The notes under the pieces were generated by a model, which was given only the letters and a program-made list of their open reading frames with translations, was not told the DNA's origin and made no database searches. This document shows positions 62,790-64,000 of a stretch of DNA of 64,000 nt, piece after piece (within the stretch, counting starts at the first letter, position 1; each line of letters opens with the position of its first letter). A program made the translations under genes and the position numbers. The stretch lies in the NCBI RefSeq assembly GCF_006489205.2, contig NZ_VFYR02000003.1, positions 427,462 to 491,461 of the forward strand, written 5' to 3'. Source of the stretch: Brevibacterium sp. XM4083. GTDB taxonomy: Bacteria > Actinomycetota > Actinomycetes > Actinomycetales > Brevibacteriaceae.

Positions 62790-63995
62790 TCAGTCGTCGA
62801 GAAGCACTGCGGCGTACATCGGGCGGGCGGCGTCGGGGCTCGGCGGGTGGAAGAGCCCGGCCGTCGCGTCACGGTAGAGCCGGGAGGCCTCGTGGCTGTT
62901 GTCGAAGCCGCTGCCGCCCGTGCTCAGCAGGGCGGCCTCCGCGGTGCGGCGGGCCACCTCGGCGGACTTGATCCGCGCACCGACGAGGCGCAGAGGCCAG
63001 CCGGCGCCGTGATCGACGAGGTCGTCGAAGTCGCGGGAGTACGCGTCGATCATCGCGGGCACCGTGAGGGAGTCGAGGTGGGCGTCGGCGAGGCGGGCGC
63101 GGGCTTCGGGGACCTCGGCGAACGTCGTCCCGGACTTCGCCGATCTCCGCGTCTTCAGCGCTGCCGCCCCGACTTCGAGGGCGCGCGCGGCGATGCCGGC
63201 GTAGACGGCGGCGATGAGGAGCTGGAAGTTGCTCGTGATCGCGAACGTGAGCAGGTCGGGGTGACGACCGGCGGGGATGACCCGCGAGACGCGGTCGGGG
63301 CGCATCGGCACGCGGTCGAGGATCGTCGCCCGCGACTGGGAGCCCCGCATGCCGAGGACGTCCCACGTCTCCGACACGGTGATTCCCGGGGCGTCGCGGT
63401 CGATGAACCCGTAGACGAGTTCGCCCTCCGCCGGCTCGTCGCCGTCGGGGCCGGCGATGCCGTCGTCGACCGGGGTGATCGCGCCGTGGACGATGAGCCG
63501 GGTCCACACGGGTGACAGCGAGGTGAAGATCTTCACCCCGGTGAGTTCGTAGCCGCCGTCGGGGGTCGGGACCGCCTCGGTGTGCGAACCCTGGAGCACC
63601 CAGTCGTTGCCGGGTTCGGAGATCCCGAACGCGAAGATCTCACCGGCCATCGCCTCGTCGAACACCCAGTTCAGCGAATCGTCGCCGCGATCGGCCAAGG
63701 CCTTGACGACGCCGGTGGTCATGAGGTGCATGTTGACGGCGAGCGCGGTCGCCGGGGCCGCCGAGGCGAGGCGCTGCTGGAGTCGGGCGACCTCGAAGAG
63801 GCTCAGCCCCGGTCCCCCGTGGGCGACGGGGACGAAGAGCGTGAGGTAGCCGCGGGACTTGAGCTCCTCGAGGTCCGCGTCGAAGAAGCCGTTCTCCCGG
63901 TCGGTGACAGCTGCGCGCTCCCGGAAGCGCTCGAGCATCTCTGCGGGCAGGAAGCGCTCGCCGAGTTCGGTGATGTGGGCTTCGCGATCGGTCAT
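62790..63995 (-). CDS. Acyl-CoA dehydrogenase family flavoprotein
   Basis: 401 residues. ACAD fold: N-terminal helical domain with RERAAVTDRENGFF, the middle beta domain with FAFGISEPGNDW and VKIFTSLSPVW, and the C-terminal helices. The substrate is unclear; the catalytic Glu of chain-specific dehydrogenases is not obvious. Similar proteins act on short or branched acyl-CoA or as DszC/nitroalkane-type flavoproteins. It probably delivers electrons to ETF if a true dehydrogenase. ATG 63995 is near the window end. Confidence 0.8.
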   Translation of the reverse strand: MTDREAHITELGERFLPAEMLERFRERAAVTDRENGFFDADLEELKSRGYLTLFVPVAHGGPGLSLFEVARLQQRLASAAPATALAVNMHLMTTGVVKALADRGDDSLNWVFDEAMAGEIFAFGISEPGNDWVLQGSHTEAVPTPDGGYELTGVKIFTSLSPVWTRLIVHGAITPVDDGIAGPDGDEPAEGELVYGFIDRDAPGITVSETWDVLGMRGSQSRATILDRVPMRPDRVSRVIPAGRHPDLLTFAITSNFQLLIAAVYAGIAARALEVGAAALKTRRSAKSGTTFAEVPEARARLADAHLDSLTVPAMIDAYSRDFDDLVDHGAGWPLRLVGARIKSAEVARRTAEAALLSTGGSGFDNSHEASRLYRDATAGLFHPPSPDAARPMYAAVLLDD

Positions 63996-64000
63996 CGTCT

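Overview
High-GC actinobacterial chromosome fragment. The gene complement (an actinobacterial phenylacetate operon, glyA-soxBDAG-purU, a mycoredoxin-like protein, a DtxR/IdeR-type iron box, many leaderless promoters) fits the Micrococcales and most resembles Brevibacterium. The genus is an inference; no rRNA or tRNA gene is visible. I see no CRISPR array, transposase, integrase or prophage.

Layout. 1-1726: 3' end of a MarR-type regulator, a DUF998 membrane protein and a TVP38-type membrane protein. 1730-9468 (minus): phenylacetate operon paaA-B-C-D-E-J-F-H-G with tightly coupled junctions. 9916-14362: a Stealth-type phosphotransferase and a GT2/TagF-like fusion for surface glycopolymer synthesis, of lower GC and sitting inside the paa locus. 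14561-22592: the rest of the paa locus (paaI, paaK, a TetR gene likely to be paaR, a drug MFS transporter, paaZ, and an MHS-family transporter that may import the substrate). Palindromic boxes resembling the known PaaR operator precede paaA, paaI, paaZ and the MHS transporter, and a weaker one precedes etfBA.

22789-31267: a PLP-dependent dehydratase, a Nudix hydrolase, small proteins, an ABC ATPase, a four-gene ABC exporter/two-component operon, a DHFR-like reductase and an IclR regulator. 31208-35963: a small island (alpha/beta-hydrolase-GNAT-CGNR and CGNR-LysE operons plus gene debris) bounded by two diverged ~300-bp copies of the iclR-glutaredoxin junction. 35772-43523: mycoredoxin-like gene, then the sarcosine/glycine one-carbon operon glyA-soxB-soxD-soxA-soxG-purU with a divergent GntR regulator.

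44517-46145: divergent TetR/hydrolase pair flanked by a dispersed palindromic repeat. 46471-51078: operon etfB-etfA-cytochrome b-like protein; the last has about 640 residues of low-complexity N-terminus carrying four GLPRxxGGxxWPPEG motifs and may be a membrane partner of ETF. 51545-54787: an Lrp regulator, an iron-box-controlled siderophore-binding lipoprotein, and a TetR/YqeB-like pair with a doubled palindromic operator. 54959-58655: branched-chain-type 2-oxoacid dehydrogenase E1alpha-E1beta-E2 without E3. 58756-60590: an ABC-F protein preceded by an 11-codon leader peptide and a hairpin that look like ribosome-mediated attenuation. 60635-63995: a P1B-type metal ATPase and an acyl-CoA dehydrogenase family protein.

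Functional theme: catabolism of aromatic acids, branched-chain amino acids and methylated amines feeding acyl-CoA and C1 pools, with ETF carrying electrons, interleaved with envelope, drug and metal export modules. The points most worth following are the ETF-coupled repeat/cytochrome fusion, the ABC-F attenuator, the duplicated-junction island, two long perfect palindromes of one family, and the predicted PaaR regulon.
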